Source: Leptospiraceae bacterium
GTDB taxonomy: Bacteria > Spirochaetota > Leptospiria > Turneriellales > Turneriellaceae
Assembly (NCBI GenBank): GCA_016788945.1
Contig: JAEUSA010000393.1
Span: forward strand, 1 to 6,746
Reading direction: 5' to 3'
Length of the DNA stretch: 6,746 nucleotides
Below are positions 1-6,543 of the stretch, one piece after another. The notes beneath the pieces were generated by a model. It made no database searches, was not told the DNA's origin, and saw only the letters and a list, made by a program, of their open reading frames with translations. Position numbers and translations under genes: made by a program. Within the stretch, counting starts at the first letter, position 1, and each line of letters starts with the position of its first letter.

Positions 1-2
1 AA

Positions 3-101
3 TCCCTTTGTTCTTATGTGCTCACCGAAGACCTGAATCACGGCCAGAAGTATGGTAAGCTCACAGCGATAAATCCTTTTCACACCGATTACGCAGCTTA
101 A
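3..101 (+). CDS. C-terminal end of a PIN-domain (VapC-like) protein, partial
   Basis: This is an open frame entering from the left edge and ending in TAA at 99-101; about 32 codons are visible. The residues read LTEDLNHGQKYGKL, then three residues, then NPF. An (S/T)ED...HGQ...(N/D)PF tail is characteristic, from memory of the family, of PIN-domain proteins of the COG5573/VapC type. There the acidic ED pair contributes to the metal-binding site of a single-strand-specific ribonuclease. In toxin-antitoxin pairs such a toxin is normally preceded by a small antitoxin gene, which would lie outside the window. The gene converges on the minus-strand operon. Only the tail is seen, so start, length, intactness and partner are unknown. 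The frame reads like protein, while the other two plus-strand frames are closed by stops within about 20 codons. The family call is moderate. Confidence 0.55.
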   Translation, partial: SLCSYVLTEDLNHGQKYGKLTAINPFHTDYAA

Positions 102-265
102 CAACACACAATAAGCGGACGTAAGCTGAGAAAATCCGCACTGCGACACTTTCAGCAGCAATGGAAAAAGCCGATATTGCTGTGATTGCAGTTATGCCAT
201 GATTACCGTAGCAGACCTCAGCTCCTGTTCTGCTGTGCGAGACAGGATTTACTCTAAACAGTCAA
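102..265. other. Intergenic gap between convergent genes
   Basis: There is no convincing gene here. Two weak inverted repeats are visible: CAGCTTA (94-100) with TAAGCTG (122-128), spanning the upstream stop codon, and GCGGA (115-119) with TCCGC (135-139). A third is TCCTGT (223-228) with ACAGGA (242-247). None is followed by a run of T on either strand, so no intrinsic terminator can be called for either converging gene. A short plus-strand frame around 125-202 has no ribosome-binding site and no recognisable product. Confidence 0.6.
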
Positions 266-1240
266 TCAACCCGTAATCTGTCGGACGCTGTCTAAAGCGA
301 TCTTGAGGGTTTCGAGATCCGCGCCGCCGGTCACCAGCGGCTGTTCGCTGCCGATGATGCAATTATAGAAGTGCATGTGTTCGCTTTTCAGCGGGTTGTC
401 TTTGTGGATGTGCACGCGTTCGACTACCGATTCCTGTGAGTATTTGATTTCGTCCGGGGCCGTGACCGTTACCGAGTTGCCCTGACGGTGAATCTCAATT
501 TCCTGACTGCCGTAGTTGAGGATGATGAAGTTATTCTTCTGTGTCACCGTGAGTGTTCTCTCTTTATACTGTGAAAGCCGCGAAGCGGTGAGAGTGGCGA
601 TACATCCGCCTTCGAATTGTAGTTCAATGACTGCAATGTCTTCGTGTTTACCCGTAATGCAGCTGCCCACGGCCGAGTGGCGTACGAGCGGCTTTTTCAC
701 GAGATTCATGACGATGTCGATGTCGTGGATCAGCAGATCGAGTACCACGCCGACATCGAGAATGCGGTTATTCTGCGGATGCAGGCGACGCGTCTGTATG
801 AGCAGCGGCTCGGTCGCAATCATCGACAATGCCATCACCGCTCCGTTGAAGCGCTCGACATGACCTACCTGCAAAATGAGTTTCTTCTCTGCGGCAAGAC
901 CGATCAGTTCTTCGGCCTGCGCAATATCGAAGGTGATGGGTTTTTCGACCAGCACGTGCACGCCCTGTTCGAGCGCATATCTCGCGATCTCATAGTGCAG
1001 GTGTGTTGGTACGGCGATAGTGACCGCTTCACATTCGCGGATTAATTCTTGATAGGTGGCAAAGGCAAGTGTTTCAAATAAATCCGCCTTCTCTTTGGCC
1101 TGCTCTTGCCGGGCATCGAAGATGCCGACGAGATCATGCGTGGCAAGGCCTGCAACGACGCTCAAATGGTAGCTGCCCATGTGCCCGACACCGATGATGC
1201 CGAAGCGGATTTTTTTCGCCGGGGCTTTTTTTGTGCTCAT
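266..1240 (-). CDS. Gfo/Idh/MocA-family NAD(P)-dependent oxidoreductase (possibly a UDP-GlcNAc 3-dehydrogenase, GnnA-like)
   Basis: This is a complete 324-residue protein, a usual length for the family, predicted cytoplasmic with no signal peptide. A basic N-terminus leads into the Rossmann fingerprint GIIGVGHMGSYH (14-25), which binds NAD(P). The family motif EKPIT lies at 99-103. The second domain carries VGHVERFN (125-132) and DVGVVLDLLIHDIDIV (162-177), where the His of IHDID is the likely catalytic residue. The VGHxERFN and VLDLxIHDID pattern is what I recall for family members found beside lipid A genes. It fits GnnA, which oxidises C3 of UDP-GlcNAc on the route to the 2,3-diamino sugar of leptospiral lipid A. 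The substrate is inference; family membership is secure. The gene is last in the chaperone operon, 18 bases after the dnaJ stop and in the same frame. The bases before ATG (GACAGTCCTCC) contain no Shine-Dalgarno, so coupling to dnaJ translation is likely. Tandem in-frame stops (TGA, then TAG four codons later) end it. Confidence 0.88.
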   Translation of the reverse strand: MSTKKAPAKKIRFGIIGVGHMGSYHLSVVAGLATHDLVGIFDARQEQAKEKADLFETLAFATYQELIRECEAVTIAVPTHLHYEIARYALEQGVHVLVEKPITFDIAQAEELIGLAAEKKLILQVGHVERFNGAVMALSMIATEPLLIQTRRLHPQNNRILDVGVVLDLLIHDIDIVMNLVKKPLVRHSAVGSCITGKHEDIAVIELQFEGGCIATLTASRLSQYKERTLTVTQKNNFIILNYGSQEIEIHRQGNSVTVTAPDEIKYSQESVVERVHIHKDNPLKSEHMHFYNCIIGSEQPLVTGGADLETLKIALDSVRQITG

Positions 1241-1258
1241 GGAGGACTGTCGATTTCG

Positions 1259-2380
1259 TTAGCTGCGAAAGCGCCCAAAAATTCCCGAGCCCGATGCCTG
1301 CATTTCTGCTTCGAGTTCTTTCACGAGATTTTTCGCCTTGCTCGAAAGCGATTTGGGAATATCGATGCGCGCGTGCGCGATCAGATCACCGAAGCGGCCC
1401 TGACCGCCCATATAAGGTAGGCCCTTGCCGCGTACGCGGAAGAGGGTGTCAGGCTGTGTGCCCGCGGGTATCTTTACCTTGACCTTACTTTTGTCGAGAG
1501 TCTCGACAGTGACTTCACCACCGAGCATCGCGGTCGTCACGGGCACATCGATATAGGTGGCGAGGTCAACGCCGTCGCGTTCGTACTGCGCATGTTTGCG
1601 AATCTGCACGACGACGTAGAGGTCTCCCGAAGGACCACCGCGCGGCCCCGCTTCGCCTTCACCGGAAATTTTGAGCCGCGTACCGGTATCGATACCAGCA
1701 GGAATGCGTATCGCGAGTTTGCGCTTTTTGCTGACTGTTCCCGCGCCAGAACAGGTCTTGCAGCGGTTCTTGATCAGTTTACCCGTGCCGCCACAAGTAT
1801 TGCATGTCGAAGCCACTGAGAAGAAGCCAGTGCTGCGGCGCACTTGGCCCGAGCCCCCGCAGATATGGCAGGTGTCGAGTTTGCCGTCTGCTGAGCCGGT
1901 GCCGCTGCAATCGGTGCAACTTTCTTCGCGCGGAATAACAATTTCTTCTTCGCGGCCGCTCATGACATCTTCGAGAGTAATTTCGAGGTTGTAGCGCAGA
2001 TCGCTGCCACGCCGGGCAGAAGAACCGCCGCGACCGCGGCCGAAACCCGAACCCGAAAACAGATTCTCGAAAATATCTTCGAAGCTGGTGCCTGAGAAGA
2101 TATCGGAAAAGTCACTGTAAGCGGCCTGGCCGAAGCCCTGTGCCCCACCGCCGCCGAGACCTGCATGGCCATACTGGTCGTAGATCTTGCGCTTCTGTTC
2201 GTCGCGCAGAACCTCGTATGCTTCGGTCGCTTCTTTGAATTTAGCTTCGGCCTCGGCATTACCCGGATTTTTATCCGGGTGATACTTCATCGCCAGCTTG
2301 CGGTATGCACTCTTGATATCATTCAGCGAGGCACCGCGGGCAACCCCGAGCACATCGTAATAATCACGTTTGTCAGCCAT
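1259..2380 (-). CDS. dnaJ: Chaperone protein DnaJ (Hsp40)
   Basis: This is a full-length type I DnaJ of 373 residues. The J domain (about 6-71) carries the HPD motif at 34-36, which stimulates the DnaK ATPase. A Gly/Phe-rich linker follows (about 75-120, rich in GFG and SGSG). The zinc domain has four CxxC units at C155/C158, C171/C174, C193/C196 and C207/C210, each followed by a G-rich turn (SGTG, GGSG, GGTG, SGAG), so both zinc sites look complete. The C-terminal substrate-binding and dimerisation domains run from about 218, with the conserved IPAG repeats and GKGLP. DnaJ binds unfolded clients and hands them to DnaK in the cytoplasm. It is fourth in the hrcA operon, 53 bases after dnaK. 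No clear Shine-Dalgarno precedes the ATG (GCGCAAATAAAAC); a G-run lies about 17 bases upstream, inside a strong hairpin. Start choice rests on the standard N-terminus (DYYDVLGV). Confidence 0.98.
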   Translation of the reverse strand: MADKRDYYDVLGVARGASLNDIKSAYRKLAMKYHPDKNPGNAEAEAKFKEATEAYEVLRDEQKRKIYDQYGHAGLGGGGAQGFGQAAYSDFSDIFSGTSFEDIFENLFSGSGFGRGRGGSSARRGSDLRYNLEITLEDVMSGREEEIVIPREESCTDCSGTGSADGKLDTCHICGGSGQVRRSTGFFSVASTCNTCGGTGKLIKNRCKTCSGAGTVSKKRKLAIRIPAGIDTGTRLKISGEGEAGPRGGPSGDLYVVVQIRKHAQYERDGVDLATYIDVPVTTAMLGGEVTVETLDKSKVKVKIPAGTQPDTLFRVRGKGLPYMGGQGRFGDLIAHARIDIPKSLSSKAKNLVKELEAEMQASGSGIFGRFRS

Positions 2381-2393
2381 GTTTTATTTGCGC

Positions 2394-2424
2394 AAATCCC
2401 CCGCAGCGGCGCTGCGAGGGATTT
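2394..2424 (-). promoter_or_regulatory. Stable hairpin in the dnaK-dnaJ intergenic gap
   Basis: Positions 2394-2407 pair with 2411-2424 around a three-base loop (2408-2410), a 14-pair stem. As DNA there is one mismatch (2401 with 2417). In the transcribed (minus) strand this becomes a G-U pair, so the RNA stem is uninterrupted. The stem is A/U at its base and G+C-rich at its tip. Downstream come 13 bases (GCGCAAATAAAAC) and then the dnaJ ATG. There is no U-run, so it is not a standard terminator. It may set the ratio of dnaK to dnaJ through RNA processing, protection of the dnaK 3' end, or control of dnaJ initiation; the role is inference. Confidence 0.75.
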
Positions 2425-2433
2425 ATCTGCATC

Positions 2434-4338
2434 CTATTTTTTGTCGTCTTTTATTTCCGTAAACTCGGCATCGACCACTTTCTCGTCGCTCTTGCCGCCC
2501 GCATCGTTCTTCGGTGCTTCACCCTGCGGTGCATTTCCCTGAACGGTGAATGCCGCCTGGTGTTTTTGTACCACTTCGCCGAGGGTTTGCGCCGCGGTTT
2601 TCATGCGGTCTGCATCGCGCGACATCAGTGCTTCTTTGGCTTTGGCCACAGCTTCGTCGACTTCAGTCTTGATGCCGGCGTCGAGATTCGGCGCATCGGC
2701 GACCATCTTTTCCGTCGTATAGATAATGTGATCAAGGTCGTTGTACGCCGAAGCAGCTTCTTTCGCCTTTTTATCGGCCTCTGCGTTCAGTTCAGCGTCT
2801 TTGACCATCTTTTGTATCTCGGCCTCTGACAACGAGCTCGAAGCTTCAATCTTGATCTTCTGCTCTTTATTAGTTTTCAGGTCTTTGGCCTGTACATGCA
2901 CGATACCGTTCGCGTCGATATCAAACGTTCCCTCGATCTGGGGATTCCCACGCGGCGCCGGCGGAATATCCGACAGCTGGAATCTTCCCAGCGTACGGTT
3001 GTCTTTGGCAAGTTCGCGTTCACCCTGCAATACGTGGATATCTACCGCAGTCTGGTTGTCTGCCGCGGTCGAGAATATCTCCGATTTTTTTGTTGGGATC
3101 GTCGTGTTGCGTGCGATAATTTTGGTCATCACCCCGCCCAAGGTCTCGATACCCAGTGAAAGTGGGGTAACGTCGAGCAACAGTACGTCGGTCACTTCAC
3201 CGGCGAGCACTCCACCTTGAATTGCGGCGCCGATTGCTACGGCTTCGTCGGGGTTAACCGATTTGTCTGGTTCTTTGCCGAAAAGTTCTTTGACCTTTTC
3301 GCGCACCGCTGGTATGCGGGTTGAACCACCGACGAGAATCACTTTGTTGATTTCGCTGAGGCTGTAACCCGAGTCGGCGATGCACTTCTTGCAAGGTTCG
3401 ACAGATCGTTCGACCAGAGACGCGGTCAGCTGGTTGAACTTGGCGCGTGTCAGCGTCATGTTGAGGTGGCGCGGGCCCGAGGCGTCCATCGTGATGAACG
3501 GGATGTTGATATCAGCGGTCTCTTTGTTTGACAGTTCGATCTTGGCCTTTTCTGCTGCCTCTTGCAGGCGCTGTAGCGCCATTTTGTCTTTACCGACATC
3601 AATCGCAGTTTCTTTTTTGAATTCGGCCACGATCCAGTCGATAATCGCCTGGTCGAAGTCGTCTCCGCCAAGATGCGTGTCGCCGTTGGTGGCCTTCACC
3701 TCGAAGACGTTGTCGGCAAGTTCAAGTATCGAAATATCGAATGTACCGCCGCCAAGGTCGTAGACGGCGATGACTTCGCCGCTTTTGTCACGGTCCAGGC
3801 CGTACGCGAGTGCCGCAGCCGTCGGTTCGTTGATAATCCTCACCACGTCGAGACCGGCAATGCGGCCGGCGTCTTTGGTTGCCTGGCGCTGCTCGTCGTT
3901 GAAGTACGCGGGCACGGTTACCACGGCTTTGCTGACGCTGGTACCGAGGTATTCCTCTGCGGTCTGCTTCATCTTCGTGAGAACGCGCGCCGAAATTTCT
4001 TCGGGGCGATAGTCTTTCTCGCGTGTTTGGATCATCACATCTTTCGATGAGCCTTCTTTTACTTTGTAAGCTACCTTGCGGATTTCGTCGGTAACTTCGC
4101 TGAAGCGGCGTCCGATAAAACGTTTCACCGAACGCAGCGTGTTTTCCGGATTCGTCACCATCTGGTTTTTTGCCACTTGACCGACGAGCGTCTCGCCCTT
4201 ATCGGTAAAAGCAACAATAGATGGCGTGGTTCTCGCACCCTCGCTGTTTGCAATCACGACGGCTTCGCCGCCTTCCATGACGGCAACGCATGAGTTGGTG
4301 GTACCGAGATCGATTCCGATGATTTTTTCTTTTGCCAT
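2434..4338 (-). CDS. dnaK: Chaperone protein DnaK (Hsp70)
   Basis: This is a full-length Hsp70 of 634 residues. The ATPase domain (about 1-383) shows all three family signatures: IDLGTTNS (9-16), [14 protein letters not shown] (192-205) and [15 protein letters not shown] (333-347). Thr199 in GGGTF is the equivalent of the E. coli autophosphorylation site. The segment around 70-100 is present, as in Gram-negative-type DnaK. The hydrophobic linker VLLLDV (385-390) leads to the peptide-binding domain, then the helical lid, a Gly/Ala/Asn-rich tail and the acidic end [10 protein letters not shown], the usual DnaK C-terminus. Residues 314-320 read EPCKKCI, an uncommon pair of cysteines (C316, C319) in the last lobe of the ATPase domain. 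It works in the cytoplasm with DnaJ and GrpE, both encoded in this operon. The start is supported by AAGGAG at 4345-4350, six bases before ATG; this is the best ribosome-binding site in the operon. Confidence 0.99.
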   Translation of the reverse strand: MAKEKIIGIDLGTTNSCVAVMEGGEAVVIANSEGARTTPSIVAFTDKGETLVGQVAKNQMVTNPENTLRSVKRFIGRRFSEVTDEIRKVAYKVKEGSSKDVMIQTREKDYRPEEISARVLTKMKQTAEEYLGTSVSKAVVTVPAYFNDEQRQATKDAGRIAGLDVVRIINEPTAAALAYGLDRDKSGEVIAVYDLGGGTFDISILELADNVFEVKATNGDTHLGGDDFDQAIIDWIVAEFKKETAIDVGKDKMALQRLQEAAEKAKIELSNKETADINIPFITMDASGPRHLNMTLTRAKFNQLTASLVERSVEPCKKCIADSGYSLSEINKVILVGGSTRIPAVREKVKELFGKEPDKSVNPDEAVAIGAAIQGGVLAGEVTDVLLLDVTPLSLGIETLGGVMTKIIARNTTIPTKKSEIFSTAADNQTAVDIHVLQGERELAKDNRTLGRFQLSDIPPAPRGNPQIEGTFDIDANGIVHVQAKDLKTNKEQKIKIEASSSLSEAEIQKMVKDAELNAEADKKAKEAASAYNDLDHIIYTTEKMVADAPNLDAGIKTEVDEAVAKAKEALMSRDADRMKTAAQTLGEVVQKHQAAFTVQGNAPQGEAPKNDAGGKSDEKVVDAEFTEIKDDKK

Positions 4339-4383
4339 TTTTTTCTCCTTTTTCTTCTCTGGCCGTTTACGCGGCCTCGGTAA

Positions 4384-4995
4384 TTATTGCGCTACAGTAT
4401 CTCCTTCTGTTTTCGCTTTAGGTTTGCCGACGACGACACGCGCCGGGCGTATCACTTTGCCTTCGATGCGGTATCCTTTTTGGAATACCTGCATGACCGT
4501 GTCTTGCTCGACGTCGGCTTCTTGCATCGTGAGTGCTTCCATCATGTTCGGATCAAACTCCGAACCTATGGGATTAAACTCTTCGACACCGGCTTCGGTG
4601 AAAACGCGTGAAATCTGTTTTTGCACGAGTTGCACTCCGTCGACGATCGCTTTAATGCCGGCATCGGCTTCGGCCTTTGGTAGGTATGCCGCAAAGAACT
4701 GGTCGAGTGCATCGAGTGCAGGTAACAGGTCGGTTAACAGACGCGCGCTGGATTGCGCCGCCTGCTGTGCCTTTTCGGTAATGACCCGTTTACGGAAATT
4801 CGCGAAATCCGCGCGTTCACGCTGCAGGTCTCCGGTCAATTCATCTACCTTGCGCTGTAGTTCTGCCATGCCGTTATTCTCGTCGGCGGCTGCCGTTTTT
4901 CCCGCATTCGCGCCCTTCATTGCATCGATTTCTTCGGCTTCCGTGGCGAATTGCGAAGTGTTCTCGTCGTTTTGTTGATTCGTTTCTTCTGTCAT
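4384..4995 (-). CDS. grpE: Nucleotide exchange factor GrpE
   Basis: This is a 203-residue protein of typical length. The first ~45 residues are acidic and polar, as in most GrpE. A long heptad-like helix follows (about 44-80, including FANFRKRV at 64-71) and forms the dimer stalk. The C-terminal beta-domain, which opens DnaK to release ADP, carries the family signature FDPNMMEAL (147-155) and GYRIEGKVIRPARVVV (174-189). The first part reads MMEA where LHEA is more usual. hrcA and grpE overlap in TAATG: the A at 4995 is both the last base of the hrcA stop and the first base of the grpE start. The ribosome-binding site AGAGG (5001-5005) lies inside the last hrcA codons, five bases before ATG. 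Translation of the two is therefore likely coupled. A 45-base gap with a small GGCCG/CGGCC hairpin (4361-4376) separates it from dnaK. Confidence 0.97.
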   Translation of the reverse strand: MTEETNQQNDENTSQFATEAEEIDAMKGANAGKTAAADENNGMAELQRKVDELTGDLQRERADFANFRKRVITEKAQQAAQSSARLLTDLLPALDALDQFFAAYLPKAEADAGIKAIVDGVQLVQKQISRVFTEAGVEEFNPIGSEFDPNMMEALTMQEADVEQDTVMQVFQKGYRIEGKVIRPARVVVGKPKAKTEGDTVAQ

Positions 4996-6143
4996 TATTT
5001 CCTCTTTGTGGGTGTATGGCCTTTGGTGTGTTTTCTGCCCGCAGCCGGTAGTTCTTTAATCTGGCTTATTTCAATTTCGCTGATGCGCCGGCCGTCTCCC
5101 TGCAGTTCAATATTGCTTTTTTCACTGAGCACATTGGAGAGTATTTGCGAGCTATAATCGAGTGCCGGTATAATTTTTTCATATGGCATACGGTTGGCCC
5201 CGATCACACCAAGGGCGCCGACGCTTTTGCCGCTCAAAGTATATCCTTTACCGAGAATGGTGATGCCTGAAAGAATTTCGCCGTCGATTTCAAGCCCGAC
5301 CTGCGAACCGACCTGTGGCTGATTCTTCATTTTCTCGAAGACCGATGATATATAGTCTTTGTTCGCCAGTTGTGTGATGATGCGTTCGGCTTTGCGGCGG
5401 TCAGGTGTCAGATCATAGATCTTGCGGTGCAGATTCGTGTCACCTTCAATGTGAATCGTCTGGTCGGGAGGATTATAGACGATAGCCTGTGTGACTGCAG
5501 TGCCGATGTCGGAAAGTTCGCCCAATTCGGCGAGCGATCCGCTCAGAAACTCCAGGCCGCGTTCCTGCACATCGCCAAGCTCAAAACCTTTGAGATTTTG
5601 GTTAAGGTAGCGGCTGATTTTGTAAAGGTCTTCTTGACTGACCACGCGTTCGAGTTTAATCTTCTTTTCGTAGATGGCGCCCGAAGAGCTAATCATAATC
5701 ATCAGCACGAGGCTTTCCATGACGGAAACGAGTTCGATGCGCTTGATGCTCGAGCCGACACTATTGGGGGCGAGCACAATACCGGCAAAATTTGAGGTCT
5801 GCGCGAGCATCTGTGCTGTGGTTTTCAACAACTGATCCAGCTGCAAAGCTGCGGAGCGATAGAGGTCTTCAAGCTCTGCCTTCTGGTTGAGGGTAATCTC
5901 GAACAGATTAACGAGGTCGGCCAAATATAACTGGAAAGCGCGGTCGGTGGGGACGCGTCCGGCAGAAGTGTGCGGGGAGCTCAGTAATCCCATTTGCTCG
6001 AGCACCGACATTTCTTTTCTCACCGTTGCGGGCGAGAATGCCATGCCGAACTTTTCGACGAGAATCTGCGAGCCCACAGGCTCGCCGCTGGCGACGTATT
6101 CTTTTACCAGCGCGCGCAGTATTTCTCCTTGCCGATTCGTCAT
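4995..6143 (-). CDS. hrcA: Heat-inducible transcription repressor HrcA
   Basis: This 382-residue protein is first in the operon. The N-terminal winged helix (about 1-75) has EYVASGEPVGSQIL (15-28), the recognition-helix region SPATVRKEMSVLEQMGLL (37-54) and the wing PHTSAGRVPT (57-66), all hallmarks of HrcA. The middle and C-terminal part form the dimerisation/GAF-like region. The conserved block ending IGPTRMxY in most HrcA reads IGANRMPY here. The protein is longer than the usual ~340 and ends in a basic tail (about 369-382, GRKHTKGHTPTKRK). HrcA binds CIRCE elements as a dimer and represses chaperone genes. In known systems its activity depends on GroEL, so heat-damaged proteins relieve repression. 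A CIRCE lies 20 bases before the start codon, so it represses its own operon. The ribosome-binding site is weak (AAGAAGAGA, about six bases before ATG). The start fits the family N-terminus. Confidence 0.97.
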   Translation of the reverse strand: MTNRQGEILRALVKEYVASGEPVGSQILVEKFGMAFSPATVRKEMSVLEQMGLLSSPHTSAGRVPTDRAFQLYLADLVNLFEITLNQKAELEDLYRSAALQLDQLLKTTAQMLAQTSNFAGIVLAPNSVGSSIKRIELVSVMESLVLMIMISSSGAIYEKKIKLERVVSQEDLYKISRYLNQNLKGFELGDVQERGLEFLSGSLAELGELSDIGTAVTQAIVYNPPDQTIHIEGDTNLHRKIYDLTPDRRKAERIITQLANKDYISSVFEKMKNQPQVGSQVGLEIDGEILSGITILGKGYTLSGKSVGALGVIGANRMPYEKIIPALDYSSQILSNVLSEKSNIELQGDGRRISEIEISQIKELPAAGRKHTKGHTPTKRK

Positions 6144-6163
6144 ATGCGTCTCTTCTTGTTACT

Positions 6164-6192
6164 GATAGCACTCTTGTCCAGAGAGTGCTATC
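6164..6192 (-). promoter_or_regulatory. CIRCE operator for HrcA
   Basis: This is a perfect inverted repeat, GATAGCACTC (6164-6173) and GAGTGCTATC (6183-6192), with a nine-base spacer. The family consensus is TTAGCACTC-N9-GAGTGCTAA. The inner eight bases of each arm match exactly; only the outermost consensus base of each arm differs (A for T, T for A). It lies 20 bases upstream of the hrcA ATG and starts at about the predicted transcription start, the usual place for repression. No other CIRCE is seen in the window, so this one site would control all five genes. Confidence 0.96.
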
Positions 6193-6200
6193 GTGAGCGT

Positions 6201-6229
6201 AACATATTGAAGCTGAGTCATAGCGGCAA
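6201..6229 (-). promoter_or_regulatory. Predicted sigma-70-type promoter of the hrcA operon
   Basis: On the minus strand TTGCCG (6229-6224, four of six bases of TTGACA) is followed after exactly 17 bases by TATGTT (6206-6201, four of six of TATAAT). Transcription would begin near 6194, right at the edge of the CIRCE, so HrcA bound there would block RNA polymerase. The boxes are only moderate matches; the call is strengthened by the spacing and by the CIRCE position. Confidence 0.6.
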
Positions 6230-6260
6230 CAAAAAGTCTTAAGTGCAGCAGTTCGGTGCC

Positions 6261-6312
6261 AAAAAATGTCTAATTCGTTGACGCTCTGTTGCAGCTTCCA
6301 ATACTGGCGCTC
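6261..6312 (+). promoter_or_regulatory. Predicted rRNA promoter
   Basis: TTGACG (6278-6283, five of six) and AATACT (6300-6305, four of six) are separated by 16 bases, the spacing typical of strong rRNA promoters. Just upstream is an A/T-rich stretch (AAAAAATGTCTAATT, 6261-6275) in the place of an UP element. Just downstream is a G+C-rich discriminator (GGCGCTCC, 6306-6313), a feature linked to stringent and growth-rate control in other bacteria. Transcription would start near 6312, about 296 bases before the mature 16S RNA. The start is predicted, not shown. Confidence 0.55.
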
Positions 6313-6350
6313 CGCAATACATACCCTCGGGTGTGCGTAGTGGACCTTCT

Positions 6351-6367
6351 GGCACGTATAGCGTGTC
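6351..6367 (+). promoter_or_regulatory. boxB-like hairpin upstream of boxA
   Basis: GGCACG (6351-6356) pairs with CGTGTC (6362-6367), with one G-U pair, around a five-base loop TATAG. It lies 25 bases before the boxA match. Order and spacing resemble the boxB-boxA arrangement of rRNA antitermination leaders. The boxB sequence itself is not conserved between bacteria, so this rests on position and structure only. Confidence 0.4.
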
Positions 6368-6392
6368 CCTTTGGGATAATCAGAAGTGGATC

Positions 6393-6404
6393 TGTTCTTT
6401 GACA
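6393..6404 (+). promoter_or_regulatory. boxA rRNA antitermination site
   Basis: TGTTCTTTGACA differs at two of twelve bases from the E. coli rrn boxA (TGCTCTTTAACA). It differs at one base from the Bacillus-type TGTTCTTTGAAA as I recall it. boxA in nascent RNA is bound by NusB-NusE and lets RNA polymerase read through untranslated rRNA genes without Rho termination. The location, about 200 bases before the mature 16S and after a plausible promoter, is appropriate. It also implies that transcription begins upstream of 6393. A weaker boxA-like core, TTTCTTTAAGAA, is at 6475-6486. Confidence 0.7.
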
Positions 6405-6441
6405 GACGGATAATGAATAGAAAATTGTTATGAAGCTTGAA

Positions 6442-6457
6442 GTTGTAGCAATACAAC
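6442..6457 (+). other. Leader hairpin with GCAA tetraloop
   Basis: GTTGTA (6442-6447) and TACAAC (6452-6457) form a six-pair stem closed by GCAA, a stable GNRA-type tetraloop. The central 12 bases (6444-6455, TGTAGCAATACA) recur exactly at 6679-6690 within the 16S gene, where they also form a hairpin. Confidence 0.65.
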
Positions 6458-6500
6458 AGCAAGGACTTCGTAAATTTCTTTAAGAACCTTGAGCAAAAGT

Positions 6501-6523
6501 CGTGCCAGATCATTTCTGGTACG
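6501..6523 (+). other. Stable hairpin in the rRNA leader
   Basis: CGTGCCAGA (6501-6509) pairs with TCTGGTACG (6515-6523): nine pairs with one G-U, loop TCATT. There is no T-run after it on the plus strand, so it is not a terminator of the leader. A role in 16S precursor folding or cleavage is possible. Confidence 0.6.
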
Positions 6524-6543
6524 CAAACAATTAAGAACACAAA

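Noticed and set aside
61..264. Minus-strand stretch of about 67 codons without stops after the oxidoreductase
   Set aside because: It has no start codon with a ribosome-binding site, is not in the oxidoreductase frame, overlaps the PIN tail antisense and looks like chance.
2394..2424. dnaK-dnaJ hairpin as an intrinsic terminator
   Set aside because: The transcribed strand has no U-run after the stem, and dnaJ, an obligate partner, follows immediately.
4690..4730. GAGTGC repeats inside grpE resembling half CIRCE sites
   Set aside because: They are direct, not inverted, within codons for Leu-Asp-Ala-Leu-Asp, and lack the opposite arm.
4226..4978. Plus-strand 250-codon open frame opposite dnaK and grpE
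   Set aside because: It is antisense to two certain genes, is Ser/Ala/Arg-rich low-complexity as expected of a shadow frame, and has no recognisable domain.
6266..6340. Plus-strand 24-codon frame starting ATG at 6266
   Set aside because: It has no ribosome-binding site and overlaps the predicted rRNA promoter; the encoded peptide has no recognisable features.
6399..6404. Perfect TTGACA -35 box
   Set aside because: No good -10 lies 16-18 bases downstream, and the bases are better explained as the end of the boxA match.
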